Shown: piece by piece, positions 1 through 13,159 of the stretch
Layout: the number at the start of each line of letters is the position of its first letter
Position numbering within the stretch: position 1 is the stretch's first letter
Source: Ectocarpus siliculosus
Taxonomy: Eukaryota > Sar > Phaeophyceae > Ectocarpales > Ectocarpaceae
Direction of reading: 5' to 3'
Assembly (NCBI GenBank): GCA_000310025.1
Contig: FN649741.1
Coordinates: 5,809,775 to 5,873,774, forward strand
DNA length: 64,000 nt
The notes under the pieces: model-generated
Seen by the model: only the letters and a program-made list of their open reading frames with translations
The model's database searches: none
What the model was told of the DNA's origin: nothing
Made by a program: the position numbers and the translations under genes

Positions 1-90
1 ACACGTTAGGTGTTGTTTGTAGCGAACGTCTCTGAAGGCATAATCCCCCCCCCCCACGTTTTTGACCCCTCCGCTGTCTTTCCGCAACAG

Positions 91-3000
91 GAACAGCAGC
101 GAGAGCTCAAAAAGGCGCAGAAGGAGGCCGCGAAGGCCGCAAAGAAAGCCGCAGTCGCCGGCGGTGGTGACCCAGGGGCACCCAACGCCGCTGCTCCTGT
201 CTCCACGGCCAGGGGCATGCCCGATGGCGCGGCGCCTGCGGCCTCGGCAGCAACTGCAGCAGCGACAACCGCCCAGGCGACGGTCCAGTTTTGCTCGGCG
301 ATGCCACCGACGGTAGCGCACGCGGCATGCTCGCTCACGGAGACCAAGTTGACGTTTGCCGCCGGCGAGGTGAGGTTTATTGACCCCGTTGTTTACGGGA
401 GGGGGGAGGGGGGCCAGAGACATGCCATTTCATTTGGTGATCACGGGAGTCAAGTTCCGAGATTATTCGGTGCTTCACCAGTGTCCTTGCTCCTTGCTCG
501 GGCAATTGGTCGTACGGAGTCGTATTCATGTTTCGCCTGAACAGGAGGTCGATGCTCATGTTTTGTGTGGTCATTGGTTGAGCTTGCTCAGCGGCTACCC
601 CGTCACATGATCGCAGTGGACTCGTCCCGACACCGACCATCCCGTCACCCTCCGAGCGAGGACGTCTCTCCAAGCGCAAATCTTGCCTGATGCCTAGGAA
701 GGGAAGGGAACTGAGTGTTCGCTCTTGCGCACGATGTCCCTCCCCGCCTTCTCGCTCGTGGCCGTTGTGGTCATTTTTCGATCGTATTTGTCTCGGTTTC
801 CCAGCAAAGCATGCCTTGCCTTCGACTCCCCGACGGGCGGAGCGTGTCCGGAGATTTGGCGATCGCCCGCCACGTCGCGCGTTCGTCCACTTCTCCCGCT
901 GCCGCGGGTCTCCTAGGAGGTGCAGATCCTGTCGAGGCTTCGGTGGTGGACCAGTGGCTGGACTTGTCGCAAACGCACGACCTGGTGGGGCTCGCGAGCA
1001 CCCTCGACGCCCATCTCGCTCCCAGGTACAAATGTAAATGTTTTACAGCAGTGTTGTTGGGCCAAAGAGGTCTCATGACGGATGGTGGCCGGTAGATTGC
1101 GGATATGATGCAGTCGGCTATCGTGCTGCGACCATGGCGCGGGCACCAATCACCCTTGTCATTGTTGCATCGTCGTCGCCGTCTATGAATTGTGAATGGC
1201 CTTTGCTCGCTTTGTCCAATCGGAATTGAACTTGCTCCGAGCAGGACATACTTGGCCGGGCACGAGCTCTCTTTAGCGGACGTGGCGGTGTACGTGAGCC
1301 TGTCTGGGTCGAGATTCAGCCCTCCCGAGGTAAGAACGGACAGCCGAGCCTCCGCCTACTTGTTGATCTTGGGTGGCTTCATTGCTGCGACGTAGCGAGA
1401 GAAGGCTCGAAGCGCGGTGCTCTTTGTGCGCAGACCGCAGCGGTTCAATGTGGATTTCATAGACCAAGCTTGGGTACCGCTGGTGGCCTGGGCGAATATA
1501 TTTTATGTTTGGTTGTTCCGCCTGCTTAGACTGACCAGCTGGACTTGGTACGCGCGGCTTGCTTCAGGTTGCTCCTCAGTTGTGCAACTCACTGGTTTCA
1601 TCGTTCGAAAATTTAGCCGACATACTGGACTTGACGGAGACAGGACAGGAAACGGTAGTGGCATGAATAGCAACCGGCAGGGGAACTTCGTCACTGGCGG
1701 TGGTGGTGACACCGTTGGCGGAACGGCAAGTGTAGCGCCCGTCGCAGACACTGCAACAACGCTCATCCTCTGCATCAAGAGCGGGGATGGCTTTAGCCGC
1801 GGCACCTGTGGCGCCGACGGTGACCGGTAGCAGTGTTGTCGCCGCTTCGTCGGTAGGGAGGGCGGCTGAGGCGCCCGCGTCTTGACTGGCGGCCGTGGCA
1901 CCAGCGGCCCCAGCCGAGAGAGCGGAGGAAAACAAGACAACATCGGCGGTAGATAGCAGAGGCGGCGGCAGCAGCAGCAGTACGCGGCCACGAACACCGC
2001 GCGTGGACCTTGTCATCACGTTCGCGGGCGCTTGTCGGAAGCGTGTTGCACAAACGTATCGAACTCGTTTGATCATGTCATTCACGAGTGATAACGCAAT
2101 AATGCAAGAGGCAAGGGCCCTGCCACATCTAGCATACCCAAAGCATCCACGTAGCCGCCGGAGGCCCCCGTAGAACGGTCGACCTCCGCGTATTTCAACC
2201 ATTGGTGTTGCTGCTTTCTCTGTCGTGAATCCACTCCATGAGGGGGAATAAACAAACATCTGTCCGACTCGTGTTCCCCCCGCAGGAGCTGCCGCATCTC
2301 AGCCGCTGGTTTGCCCTCGTGGGTGGCGTCAAGGCCGTGTCTTCAGCAAAGGGGGCGATCATGGCGCTGTCCAAGTCCGCTGGCGGCAAGGGGAAATCGA
2401 CAAGCCGCGGTTTGTCGGGAGGAGGGGGCGGGGGAGGGACGAAGAAGCTTCTGCAGGGTTGTCCTCCTCTGGAGGGCGCCATCGATGGGCAGGTAGTGAC
2501 CCGATTCCCGCCCGAACCCTCTGGCTACCTTCACATCGGGCACGTTAAGGCGTGCCTGCTGAACCAGTACTACGCCCAGCACTACGGTGGAAAGATGATC
2601 GTCCGGTTCGACGACACCAACCCCTCCAAGGAGAAGGAGGAGTACGCCGCCAGCATCGTGCAGGACCTGGCGACTCTCGGGGTAAGGGATGCAGGTTGTC
2701 CTCAGGGCTTGGCTTTATCTCGATGTTGTCGCCTTGTCGCTCCGGTTGCTGTCGTCACCGGCGTCTCGAGAGTCAGTCACAGCTAGTAGCCCCCTTGTCC
2801 CGATTTTTGGTCCTCTTTGCTGAACATTTTGTTTCCAGGGATAACGCCGCGTGAGCGGTGTAGTGTTGCGTGCATGCCATCCCCGATCTAACCCCCTCTC
2901 TGGCTCTGCCTTGTTCCGAGCGTTCCTAGATCCGAGCGGACATGGTGACGTACACCTCAGACCGCTTCGAGGAGTTCAAGGACTACGCTCTGGGCATGAT

Positions 3001-6000
3001 CAAGAAGGGGGACGCGTACATGGACGACACTCCTCAGGTGAGACGAGAAGAAGGAGTGCGCCGTTAAGGCTCTGGCGGCAGACGAAACATATGTCTAGTG
3101 AACATCCTGTATATTTTTCGAAGTTAAGTTCCCTCTGTGCTGTCTATCATTTTTTGTGTTGCCTTGTAGCGCTGCTTGGGATTGTGTTCCATCTTGGTTA
3201 AGTAATCATGTCGCCGATGCATGTACGTGCTAGGGTTAACCCACCAGAAACATGGTGGTAAACGACAGGAACGAAATCACGCACACGCCTAGGGGAGCTA
3301 CTCGCAAACAGCAGTGGTGTGCTGGCGCTGCTGCTACGGTATCTCTATCGAACGCAATGTTCCCTGCTTCCTTGGTTCGCCAATGTGTCTTTGCTCATTT
3401 CTGTCTGTATGATGTTGGTTTGATGGGTGTCGCAGGAGGTGATGAAGGACGAAAGAATGAGCTTCAAGGCGTCGGCTAAGCGCGACACGCATGTCAAGGA
3501 GAACCTGAGGCTGTTCCAGCTCTTGCTCAAGGGAGACAAGGAGGCAGAGCCGTATTGCCTCAGGGCGAAGGCAGACTACGCGAGCGTCAACGGTGAGTGA
3601 CTGCAAGTGGGCGGAGAAGATTTTTGCGTAGGCGGGACAAGGCGGACTGATCAAAGCATCCCGAAGAGGGAGGGAGTCAGGAAGGTCAAAGAAGAGAGCT
3701 CGAAAATTGAACCCGATGTTAAAAACTCCGCGCCACTACAGCAGTGTCCTCGCGTCTTTCGTTCCTACACGCGATGTCTGTGCCGTTCTCGGATGGTTCC
3801 GTTTTTCCTGCTGGCAGGCACAATGCGAGACCCCGTCATGTACCGAATGAACGCCACCCCCCACCACCGCACGGGTACCAAGCACAAGGCCTACCCCACG
3901 TACGACTTCGCCTGCCCAATCATCGACTCTATCGAGGGGGTCACGCACGCCTGCCGCACCACGGAGTACCAAGACCGTGACGAGCAGTACGCCTGGTTCC
4001 AGGCAAGATACCACAGCAGTTCAATTCTGCTTTGATCTTCTTTTGTGTATTATACCGAAGTTCGTTCTTCGTGCGGTTAATTTGTTGTTTTCATTGCGGC
4101 CTCCTTTCGGCGGCGACGTTTCGAAGTCTCGGGCGCAAGTTTGAACGCTTCTTGTGGTAGGTCTGGGGCGGTTGCTGTGCTTGAATTTGAATGCACGCCA
4201 GCAGGATGTTTCTTGGTGCATCTTCCATCTTCCTCACGTTGCTTTTGTTCTCCGGTGAACCGAACAAAACAAAACAAAACAAGGACAGGCATCTTGTCTC
4301 TCGTTTGCTTCCAACTGCTTTGGCCGAACGAATATACTTCTTCCTGGAACTATTTTTTGACCTTGATGCACGGAACACGACGTCCCTCCAGGAGAAGCTA
4401 GGCCTCCGCAAGGTGGTGGTCCACTCCTACGCGCGAATGAACTTCATGCGCACGGTCCTGAGCAAGCGGCACCTCGGCTGGTTCGTCGAGGAGGGCAGGG
4501 TAGAGGGCTGGGATGACCCGCGTTTCCCCACCGTGCAGGGAGTCATCCGCAGGGGTGTCAGCCCGGCTGCTCTGAGGGACTTCATGCTGATGCAGGTACT
4601 GTATATTGTTGCGGCGCTACTCGCCATGGTTTGTGGCAAGGATTAGGTGCGGGTATTGTGTCGTGTTCGCAAGGTATTCGCATCACCCAGCTGTCGATCG
4701 ATACAGCAGTCACAAGTCGGATCTCAAGAGCCCAGGTGCCTTTCGAATGCTCATCTAGGCTCGTTCGTGTTCCGCCCACGTTTTGCATCCGTTTTCATGG
4801 CGGTCGAAAAATAACATATATGAACAGGGTGCCTCCAAGAAGGTGACCAACATGGAGTGGGACAAGTTCTGGTCGACCAACAAGAAGAAGTACGAGCAGA
4901 CGGCGCACCGCTACATGGGTGTGTTCAAGGACACGTGCGTGGAGCTGGATATCGAGAACGCTCCTGCGGGGGACGTGGTTTCCATCCCGGTTGCCCTCCA
5001 CCCCAAGGTTTGTCAGAAGTGGGGGCGTTTGAACGAGGGTGGGGTCGGCGGGTTATCTTGGGTTATCTTGGCGTGTCTTGTTGGTGGCGATGGCTCTGCA
5101 TGCAAGCTCCCATGCTGGTCACGCGCTTTCCTCAAATTGTGTGTGAAGAGTTTTACTGTTTTACTGCAGTAGTGTTTACACAAAAATTTACTGAATCTAC
5201 TCCGCTGGGTTGAGTTTTTGACCGTTTGATGGCCGTCTCGAAAGCATTTTACGGCTTTGCACGCGTCGGCACCAACCGCTGACAGTCATACATGAGGCTA
5301 CCCAACCAATCTATCTCTCCGTTCGTCTGTTGCCTGTCCTACCTGACTGACTTGATTGTCTCTCAGCACCCGGAGATCGGCCAGCGTGCGATGAGACTAT
5401 CGTCCGTGGCCCTGCTGGAAGGTGGAGACGCCGACGCTCTGGCTGAGGGAGAGGAGGTCACCCTCAAGAACTGGGGCAACGTGAAGATCAAGAAGGTCGA
5501 CAAGGACGCCACTGGTGAGAGTCAAGACGGCTCCGGGTTTCGGCGTGCCGTTCGAGGTTTTGCTGTTCGTTTTTGCTTTGCTGGCTGCTGTGCTGCTGTT
5601 GTGGGAGAAGCTCTGCGCTTCGGCTGGCTATTCTTCCGGAGACCGCTTTAATAGCGGATTATACGGCCTTGCTTCGTTTGATAATTCGCTCATGGTCTTG
5701 ATCTCCTCTGCTGTCCTGACTTGTGTTTTTGTGATGTTTTTGTGATGCTGACGCGACGAGTGAGTGTCTCACACCAGATGAATCAAATCCTGTCCCGTTC
5801 GCTGCCGAACCACTGATATGTATGCTAGTGACCTGGACCCTCGAACCACCTGTGTGTGTAAACCCAGGTAAGGCAGTGAAGCTGTCGGGCGAGTTCATCC
5901 CGAACGGAGACTTCAAGTCCACCAAGAAACTCACCTGGCTGGCGAAGGTGACTGACTACATACCTCGCCTGCTTCTTGTTTCCTAAACCGACTTTGTTTT

Positions 6001-7440
6001 GGTGTGTGGTGAGACAAGGACTCAAATCAGGCGTTGCTATTTTACGGGGTGCCAACGGAAACTTGAGTCGACAAGATCGTCTTCTTGCTTGGTTTCAATG
6101 TCCGGGGTATGCAAGTTGCATGGGCTATGGGTGCGCTGGTGGCATCGATACAATAGTAGTGCAATACAAGTACAAGTGTGGGGCATCATGGCCTCCGTAC
6201 GAAAAGTGGAGATAAGACGCCAGACGTGACTGAATCTATACCCGTCGGGTCTGTTGCTCCTTGGTTGTTTCTTTGACTTCACCGTTGCCCGTTGGCGTTT
6301 CTTTTGATTCGGGCCCCCAGGTACCGGACTTGGTGCCAATGGTGCTGGTGGAATTCGACTACTTGGTGACCAAGGACAAGATCGAAGACGGGGAGAACTT
6401 CAAGGACTTCCTCAACCCAGTGGTGAGTTAGTTATCTACTTCTATCTATCCAACAACATGGCAATTCACGTGAGGGATGGTGACGCAAGAGTTCGGTGCT
6501 TACGCCTCACGTTTTATTTGGTGAAGTTGCTTGCTCCGAAGGATATGCCACATGCATTTTGATTTCTAGAAAGGCGCCCCTTTTTGGGGGGTAGTTGTCT
6601 TGTGACCACGGAAGGCGTCTGTGTCAGTTGGAGCCGTATGTACATTAGAAAGGTACTGGCGGAGACCGGAATGTCTTTTTGGTGTAAAGACAACAACAAC
6701 AGGGCGAACAACAGACCAATCGAAATTATCATACCCAAACGAAGAAAACTGGCGCTTGCTCGCAGTTGCGCATCATGACGTCATCGGTCTTTCACGGCAG
6801 TTTTGTGGACGACCCAGCCGAGTTTGGCAAGATTTCCCAAACAGCAAATCCACGACCTTCGTGTGTTTTCATTCAATTCTGGCATTGCTGACCCCGGGAG
6901 TGAGAATGTCACAGATCCACCCAAGTCCAGTATCCGGCAAGTGTCACTCCTGCGTTCGCATAGTTCTCAGACAACCGTTCTTACAATCCAATCCAGCCAC
7001 GAAGATGTTCGACCAAAGCACAGCTTATTTTCTTATTTTGCCATCTTACTAGCATATGCTTTCAGTCGACCGTATGCATATATGGCTACCTACAGTAGCC
7101 GACCAAACCGGTTCCCAATGTTTTCATCTTCACACGCACGACCCTGTTGGGTGCTTCCTCAGAACCAACCCCGCCGTCCTGATGATCCTTGGTTGCTTAT
7201 ACTTGACCCCGATCGGCCGAACTCGAAATGAAACGGCAGACTCGCGCGGAGACGGCGGGGCTGGGAGACCCCGGTCTTCGCAACATGCGCGAGGGAGACG
7301 TGGTGCAGCTCGAGAGGCGAGGGTTCTTCCGCGCGGACAAGCCGTACCGGGGAGAGGGCAAGCCTCTGGTGCTCTTCATGATCCCCGACGGCAAGACGCA
7401 GGCCATGTCCACCCTCGCGAGCACCCTCAAGCACGTCTGA
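91..7440 (+). CDS. GluRS: Glutamyl-tRNA synthetase, cytosolic eukaryotic type with GST-like N-terminal domain (5' end outside window)
   Basis: Class I aminoacyl-tRNA synthetase that charges tRNA-Glu in the cytosol. Thirteen exons join in frame: 91-369, 805-1025, 1245-1329, 2286-2681, 2930-3037, 3436-3592, 3818-4002, 4392-4595, 4828-5007, 5367-5514, 5868-5947, 6321-6422 and 7240-7440 (TGA). They give about 781 residues. The visible order is a Lys/Ala-rich stretch, a GST-N/GST-C-like domain (exons 1-3 and the start of 4, with [12 protein letters not shown]), a Gly-rich linker, the catalytic core with the HIGH motif in [12 protein letters not shown] (about 2509-2544), the KMSKS-equivalent VLSKRHL (exon from 4392), and a C-terminal beta-barrel anticodon-binding domain ending in [18 protein letters not shown]. 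The GST-like domain usually serves multisynthetase or EF1 assembly. No in-frame start is seen at 1-90, which ends in an acceptor at 90, so the first exon is upstream. One intron has a GC donor. Very secure as GluRS; GlnRS is less likely because of the VLSKRHL context and the GST domain. Confidence 0.95.
4003..4391 (+). other. GC-AG intron in the GluRS gene
   Basis: The exon ends in CAG and the intron begins GCAAGA, the classic GC donor context, with AG at 4390-4391. No GT donor nearby preserves the family sequence: joining DEQYAWFQ directly to [16 protein letters not shown] matches eukaryotic GluRS without gap. Reading through adds ten residues and then a TGA. Confidence 0.85.
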
Positions 7441-9312
7441 TTCGTTTTCTAGGTGGTGGTTTCGTACAACCATGATGTGGTAACCCTAAGTTTGTAGGGT
7501 CCATAATTTTTTGTTGGGTCTCTATCGGTGGATGTGGTGGGTAATACTGCTGTTTCTATCCCGATGAGCGCTTCCTGAACTTTGTGGTGGTTGTCTCTTT
7601 CGCATAAAACCGTTCTGCACTCTACGTTGCTTCCTGTTGGGATTTGTGGAAGATTCGCGAGATGAATGTCACGCATGCGAGTCTCTTGACGGTGCCCGGT
7701 TGGGTTGTTGGTGGGAAGACGAGCATAGGTCCATGGTGTGTGTCGCGTCGGTGCTCCCAACGAACGAACGTAGTCGGGCTTTGATTGGCCGAGTCTTGCG
7801 GACCAAGGTCGACACCCGCTACTACGCTACTATGGTCGGTTGACTCCGCCCTTCCTGGCTTGTTCAATTCCGTCCCCGTCTACGACGCCTTTCTCATTTC
7901 GAGTTGGGGGACATGGGCGAAGCGCTCACGTCGGTCCCTTGGGGTCTCAACGAAAGACACTGCTATCGTTGTGATGCGCCGTTCGTGCGAGAGGACATGT
8001 CGCTGAACACACCCTGTTGTATAGCATGGTACCGTGCTCCGTTGGTACACGTCAGAGTGAAACGCACGCGTTGGACGCGTTACCCATTCGACGATTGTAA
8101 GTCAAAAAATGATTACTACCTAAAGGCTGTTCGCCGAAGAAATGCCTCTTTTTCGAGGATGATTGAGGACAATCCAAAATCTCAGCAAGCAGCAGCAGCA
8201 GCAGCACTGCTGTCGCTGAGCTGATGATGATCAGGGCTAAACATCTCTCCCATTCATCCCCTGACTGACTGGTGGTATCGGGTGAGGTGTGAGCGTGTGC
8301 ACTGGTGACCTACGTGGTGGCGTAGGCTCCATCCATATCTATCTAAGCTTGCTTTGATGTCTCTCTCCGACCCTTCTTTTCGCGCTTCGCGCGAAATAAT
8401 TAAAATTTTTTTGTTGGACCCCTATGTATGGGAGGTGAGCCCAAAATCTGGCAAGGTTTGAGTGGGCAGATCCAACGCGAGTCGCGATGTGAAACTGTTC
8501 GAATCGCGTGATGGATTATGAAGAACGATACAAAGCATTGATTTTGTTAGTTTTCTTTTCGTTTCCTTCCTGTACAGATTAACGCGATCCCCCTCCCACC
8601 CCCCCTGCCGTGACAAGAGGTCCACAACAGGCGGCACCTCATGTACCAAGTAATAGGATGTTCGCTAACGTGACTTAAGTGACTAATGTAGATAATAGGA
8701 AGAAACTTTTTTCCCGATAGTCGTGGCTCTTCTTGCTCCATCTCTGACAATTACCCCGATGCCATCACCCTCAAGTGGCACTTCGAGTATCTCCTGTTCT
8801 TCCCATCTCTACGTACACCCTCAAGGAATTCCGGCAGGTGCTTGTTCAATATCCTGTCCGAAAGTTGAGGCAAAAATTGACGCCAATCAAATCATTCCCC
8901 TCCCGTTACGGCAGTTGGTCCTCTTTACAAAGCCCCGTTCAACACCTCCTCCCCACTGGAAAAAAAAAGTGCTCCCCCCCAAAACAAAACCCTAGTAAAT
9001 GAGACTAAACGATTGTACGACAAGATAAAAGAACCACACACCGTTCCGTCCTTTTCAAAACGAGTCCTCGACTCCTTCGAGCATGACAAACCGCGACAAA
9101 ACTTACGGTCGCGTTGCAGGGAGAGCTGAAAAACGGCGGCGTTCCTGTACCAAATTCCCGGCCTACTGCAATACAACCCCCTCGCTAGTACACCGGCGGG
9201 CGCAAAACAAACCCGTTTGGCTGCACACGACAAGATACGACTAGGAACATCAACAACGGGTCCGAGAAGGCATCATCGTATATGATCGGATATGAAAAAG
9301 AGAGGAGTGTGA
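7441..9312. other. Convergent intergenic region (3' flanks of GluRS and 14-3-3)
   Basis: No exon with family similarity or coding-like texture was found on either strand. It should hold the 3' UTRs of both convergent genes. It includes two ACAGCAGT/ACTGCTGT octamers (about 7545 and 8197), a CAG run at about 8188-8205, and an AT-rich stretch after a short GC-rich palindrome near 8381-8395. No clear AATAAA-type signal could be assigned. Confidence 0.6.
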
Positions 9313-12133
9313 CTAGAGGTCCTCAACAACGGTGCCGTCCGCGTTCCCCGGTGCCTCTTCTGCCTCTCCCTGGTCTGATGTCCAGAGGGTAAGGTTGTCC
9401 CGCAGAAGCTGCATGATGAGGGTCGAGTCTTTGTACGACTCCTCGGAGAGAGTGTCGAGCTCCGCAATCGCATCGTCGAACGCCTGAGAGATGATAGATG
9501 GAACGACGACAGGAGGAACGGTTGGGTGAGAACAAGTCGACCCCGCATCACATCGGACTCGCGCCTGACACACCTTGCCCTCGCACTTTGTTCAAGAGGG
9601 GCCTGGGACTAGAACAGCAAGTGCAACACCATCCAGAGTACTCACAGCCTTGGCCAAGTTGCACGCGCGCTCCGGGGAGTTGAGGATCTCGTAGTAGAAG
9701 ACGGAGAAGTTGAGGGCGAGTCCAAGACGGATGGGGTGCGTGGGGGGCAGGTCCTGGTTTGCCAAGTCCGAGGCAGACTTGTACGCGTCGAGTGCGTCCG
9801 AGGCGCTCGCCTTGCGGTCCTCCGCAGACTGGAACTCGGCCAGATACCTATGGCGTTGGAACGGGCAGGAAACCGACATGATCATACAACAGGGTTCAGA
9901 CAAGAGTGAGCGAGTGAGAATGGTTTGGGTTTGCCCCCATGCGAGCGCGCCCTGCAACGTGAATTTTACAAAACACCACAGCAGTTATTGTTTCCCCACA
10001 CATTTCCAACCTCATTTCTCTTCCCGTTACAACATGGTAGACAACAACGGTCTCGACATTATTTTAATATTTTGCCCCGTTTCCCTTCATTCGGTAGTCC
10101 ACCACAAAATCGACGTGATGCATACTTTTGACTTACAATGAAGCCCAACCCGCTTGCTGCTGTAGACATGAAATGACTATTAATACTGCTGCTGTAAGTA
10201 ATACGTGGGCGCAACTTATGAAAATAACGGTGCCGTCATCATGTTTGGTGGCAGTGTGTGCAGTTGACGGGCATCACATCCTTGGATCTATTTCATAGTT
10301 CAAGTCTACTGTCGTGTTAAAATAGGCAAGACGTGAAGTGCCGCCGAGGGGACCGGGTTGTTGCTAAATACGTATGCACATATTCATGTACTTGGGATAT
10401 GCGTGTAGTACATGCATGATGCCTATAAGGAATACGACCAATTTCACCGCCCAGACTGCAATCGTCGACTCGTGTATGCTTCTACACCTATAAAGGGGAC
10501 ACATCTGCCGTACGCGACGAGAGGCACAAGTCAAATTACCCGGCCAAACAGGATTCCGACTGCATTCTCAAAAACGAAAGGTACACCAGCGCGTTATTCG
10601 GTGCACAAATGTATGGACCACACCAATCATTGAAGTGCCATGAGGGCATAAGTTGTGCGCTTGTTCTTCCGACATGCACACACAACATAGTACGGCAGTC
10701 CATATGTCTCTCGGACGCCTCCGCTCCTCAGCTGCATCGTCCTGCTTGCCTACGGTCGCCAGCCCTCACTGCATGCGCCAGCAGGGTAAAGCGGGCACAC
10801 AACTTGCGACGAATCTGTTGGATGTTTATTTATGGTTCACGAAATCACATCCGTCGTTTTCCTCACCGGTGGTAGTCGCCCTTCATCTTGTAGTAGAAGA
10901 CCTTGCCCTCCTCGGAGGTGGAGTTGGGGATCAGCTCGGCCTCGATGATCTTGAGGATGTCGTCGCAGATGTCGGTCAACTCCGTCTCGATCTTGGACTT
11001 GTAGTCGCGGATGAGCGGCAACTGGTCGCTCTGCGGGCGGGGCAAACGAGCAAACGCACACAGCGGAACACACAACAAGCCCGAGCGCAGCCAAAAAAAT
11101 AATGGGAAGAAGAGAACGGGGACAAAGTCAGTCGCGGATTGAGTGTACGCATCGGTAGCGTGTCCTGCCAAATGAACGTCCGCCTCACAAGGAGCGCAAG
11201 GAAGAAGCGGCGCGGTTTGGGCTGCTGGGCAGGGACAATCTGTCTCGTGTTCGGATATCCAGACCGGACCACCAGACGGACAGGCTTGCACCTGGTTGAA
11301 ATGAAAAACAGGGACAGAAAAAAAAATCTACTGGCGCCTTTTTCTTCACAATTCGGATAAAACTGCGCGCGTTCTCCTTTGCTACCGTAGGCTCCCTACG
11401 GACGAGCTCTTACCACGGTGTCCTTGCCCTCGATGGAGCTGATCACCCTCCACGATGCACGGCGGGAGCCGATGACGTTCTTGTAGGCAACGGAGAGAAG
11501 GTTGCGCTCTTCCACGGACAGCTCCTTCGGCTGCTGGGCGACGGCCTTCATGTGGTCCACCATCTCATCGAAACTGCACATAACAAACAACAGATTGCCG
11601 ACAGGAGCAAACGCACCGAGAGGGGTGGGCGCGCGTCAGCACATGAGAGAGCGATCGCCGCGAGGGACAGGGCAACAGCGGCGGGTAGCAGCACACGGTT
11701 CGCGCCATCACCTCGCCCCCCGTTCTATCTTCCCACCACCAACGAATTTATGCGCGCGCGTGGCCTTGTTTCATCCGCCTCTTTGTTGTTGTTGGCCGGA
11801 CAAGGAGACAACAGTCCACGCACCATCGAACCAGCCCGCGCGTTCATGCGTCCTTTCAACCGCTGCGGTGTACCCATTGCACACTCGTCTGCTGGGCAAG
11901 CTTTCCGCCGCCGTAGGTTGCGGGGCGGGGCGCCGGTTGCGGCGCTTGTTGATTTTGCGCCATCCAGTTCAGTTCAAGAGAAAGAGGGCAGAATTTCGGC
12001 CATTACCAGCGGGGTTGAAGGGGGGTTGGGTCGTTTAGCACGAAACAAGATAAAAGCCAGGGGCTGGATCTGCTCACCGTTCTGCCTGCTCGGCGAGCTT
12101 GGCCATGTACACGAGGTCATCGCGGGAAGTCAT
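9313..12133 (-). CDS. 14-3-3 protein
   Basis: Dimeric phosphoserine/phosphothreonine-binding adaptor acting in cytosol and nucleus. Five exons on the minus strand: 12133-12078 (ATG at 12133-12131), 11573-11414, 11030-10867, 9847-9646 and 9483-9313 (TAG). All junctions are GT-AG and in phase, giving about 250 residues, the usual family length. The family landmarks are visible: the N-terminal dimerisation helix ([20 protein letters not shown]), [19 protein letters not shown], the groove residues around [18 protein letters not shown], and [18 protein letters not shown]. It ends with a short acidic tail ([15 protein letters not shown]), as usual for the family. It is complete and shows no disrupted motif. 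Its only likely partner in the window is the convergent neighbour's 3' end; nothing suggests co-regulation. Confidence 0.97.
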
Positions 12134-12993
12134 GGTGTCTGCTGGGTAGATTTGTGTCGGGGGGCAAAAGGAAGCGAAGCACAGGAAAAGGTGTGTGTGT
12201 GTCCAAAGTGTGTGCGGTTTGGTGCCGCGTGAGAGAGGGAGACAGACAGAGATGCAGGAAAAAAAAAACATTCTTGTGAAACGGCAAAAAATGGAAGACA
12301 AATAAAATCCGGGAGGTTGTATCGGTTCGACGAGAATGCGAGGTTACGATACGTGCCCTAAAGGGAAGAACGAGAGAACGCATATACTGCAACCCTGTAG
12401 TCTGTCTCCCCACCCTACGAGAATAACACTGACGCGACAAGAAAATCTCCTCTCACTCGCAGCACTGCATACTACTGCTGTAGACGCACTCACATGCACC
12501 TTCGTAAATACTTGTTGATAGAGTAAGACTACACAGGAGTCCGTGGGTGGGATGCTGCTTTCTTTCATGTGTGGCAATTCATTTCTTGTGAGCGAAGTTT
12601 AGGTTTGATGGTTTCAGGCCAGGTTGCGGTAGCCGTAGCATATTCCAAGGGCAGAAACACATGAGTCTGGAACAAACCGGCACATGCACCTTGTACTTTG
12701 CATGTCGTCGCTGAAAAGTTGCTGCGGACGGCGAGGGGAACACCAGCCGTCCAGCCGTCCAGCCGTCGTATTCTAATTTCTCGTGAAGCAAGAACAGCTG
12801 TAGACTATAACCAACAAGAACTACGCTCCCCTCTACCACGCTATACTCAAGTCGTTAGCGGGTAGAGTGAGCGTGGTCTGTGGACACTGGTTACCTCAGA
12901 GCTCGTTCGAGTGTGACACTTTTTTTTCGGAATGGGTCGGCAGCAAAACAACTCGGCGGCAGCAGGTAGGTGATGCCGGGTTACTACGGGGGG

Positions 12994-13159
12994 GCTAGAT
13001 TATAGAAGCCGAAATCAAACCATTACACAGCGCTGGGCTAGATTATAGAAGCCGAAATCAAACCATTACACAGCGCTGACAGTTTATAGAAGCCGAAATC
13101 AAACCATTAGACTGGTCAGCGCTGACTAGTCTGATGATGGTTTGATTTCGGCTTCTATA
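12994..13159. repeat. Three direct copies plus one inverted copy of a ~25-43 bp unit
   Basis: The unit containing TATAGAAGCCGAAATCAAAC occurs as near-identical 43-bp tandem copies at 12994-13036 and 13037-13079. A shorter copy lies at 13083-13110, and an inverted copy at about 13137-13159. Between the last direct copy and the inverted copy lies a near-perfect palindrome centred on CAGCGCTG. The right half can therefore fold into one long hairpin, as in a MITE end or a recombination-derived inverted repeat. Confidence 0.85.

Noticed and set aside
1417-1830. Open frame in the GluRS region between the GST-C and catalytic exons
   Set aside because: Joining 1329 to 2286 is in phase and gives the expected GST-C end ([16 protein letters not shown]); the frame lies in that intron.
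4261-4285. AAAAC-rich tract considered as a polyadenylation region
   Set aside because: It lies inside the GluRS GC-AG intron and coding exons follow.
11552-12232. 226-codon + strand frame
   Set aside because: Antisense to the first intron and exons of the 14-3-3 gene; low-complexity Arg/Ala composition.
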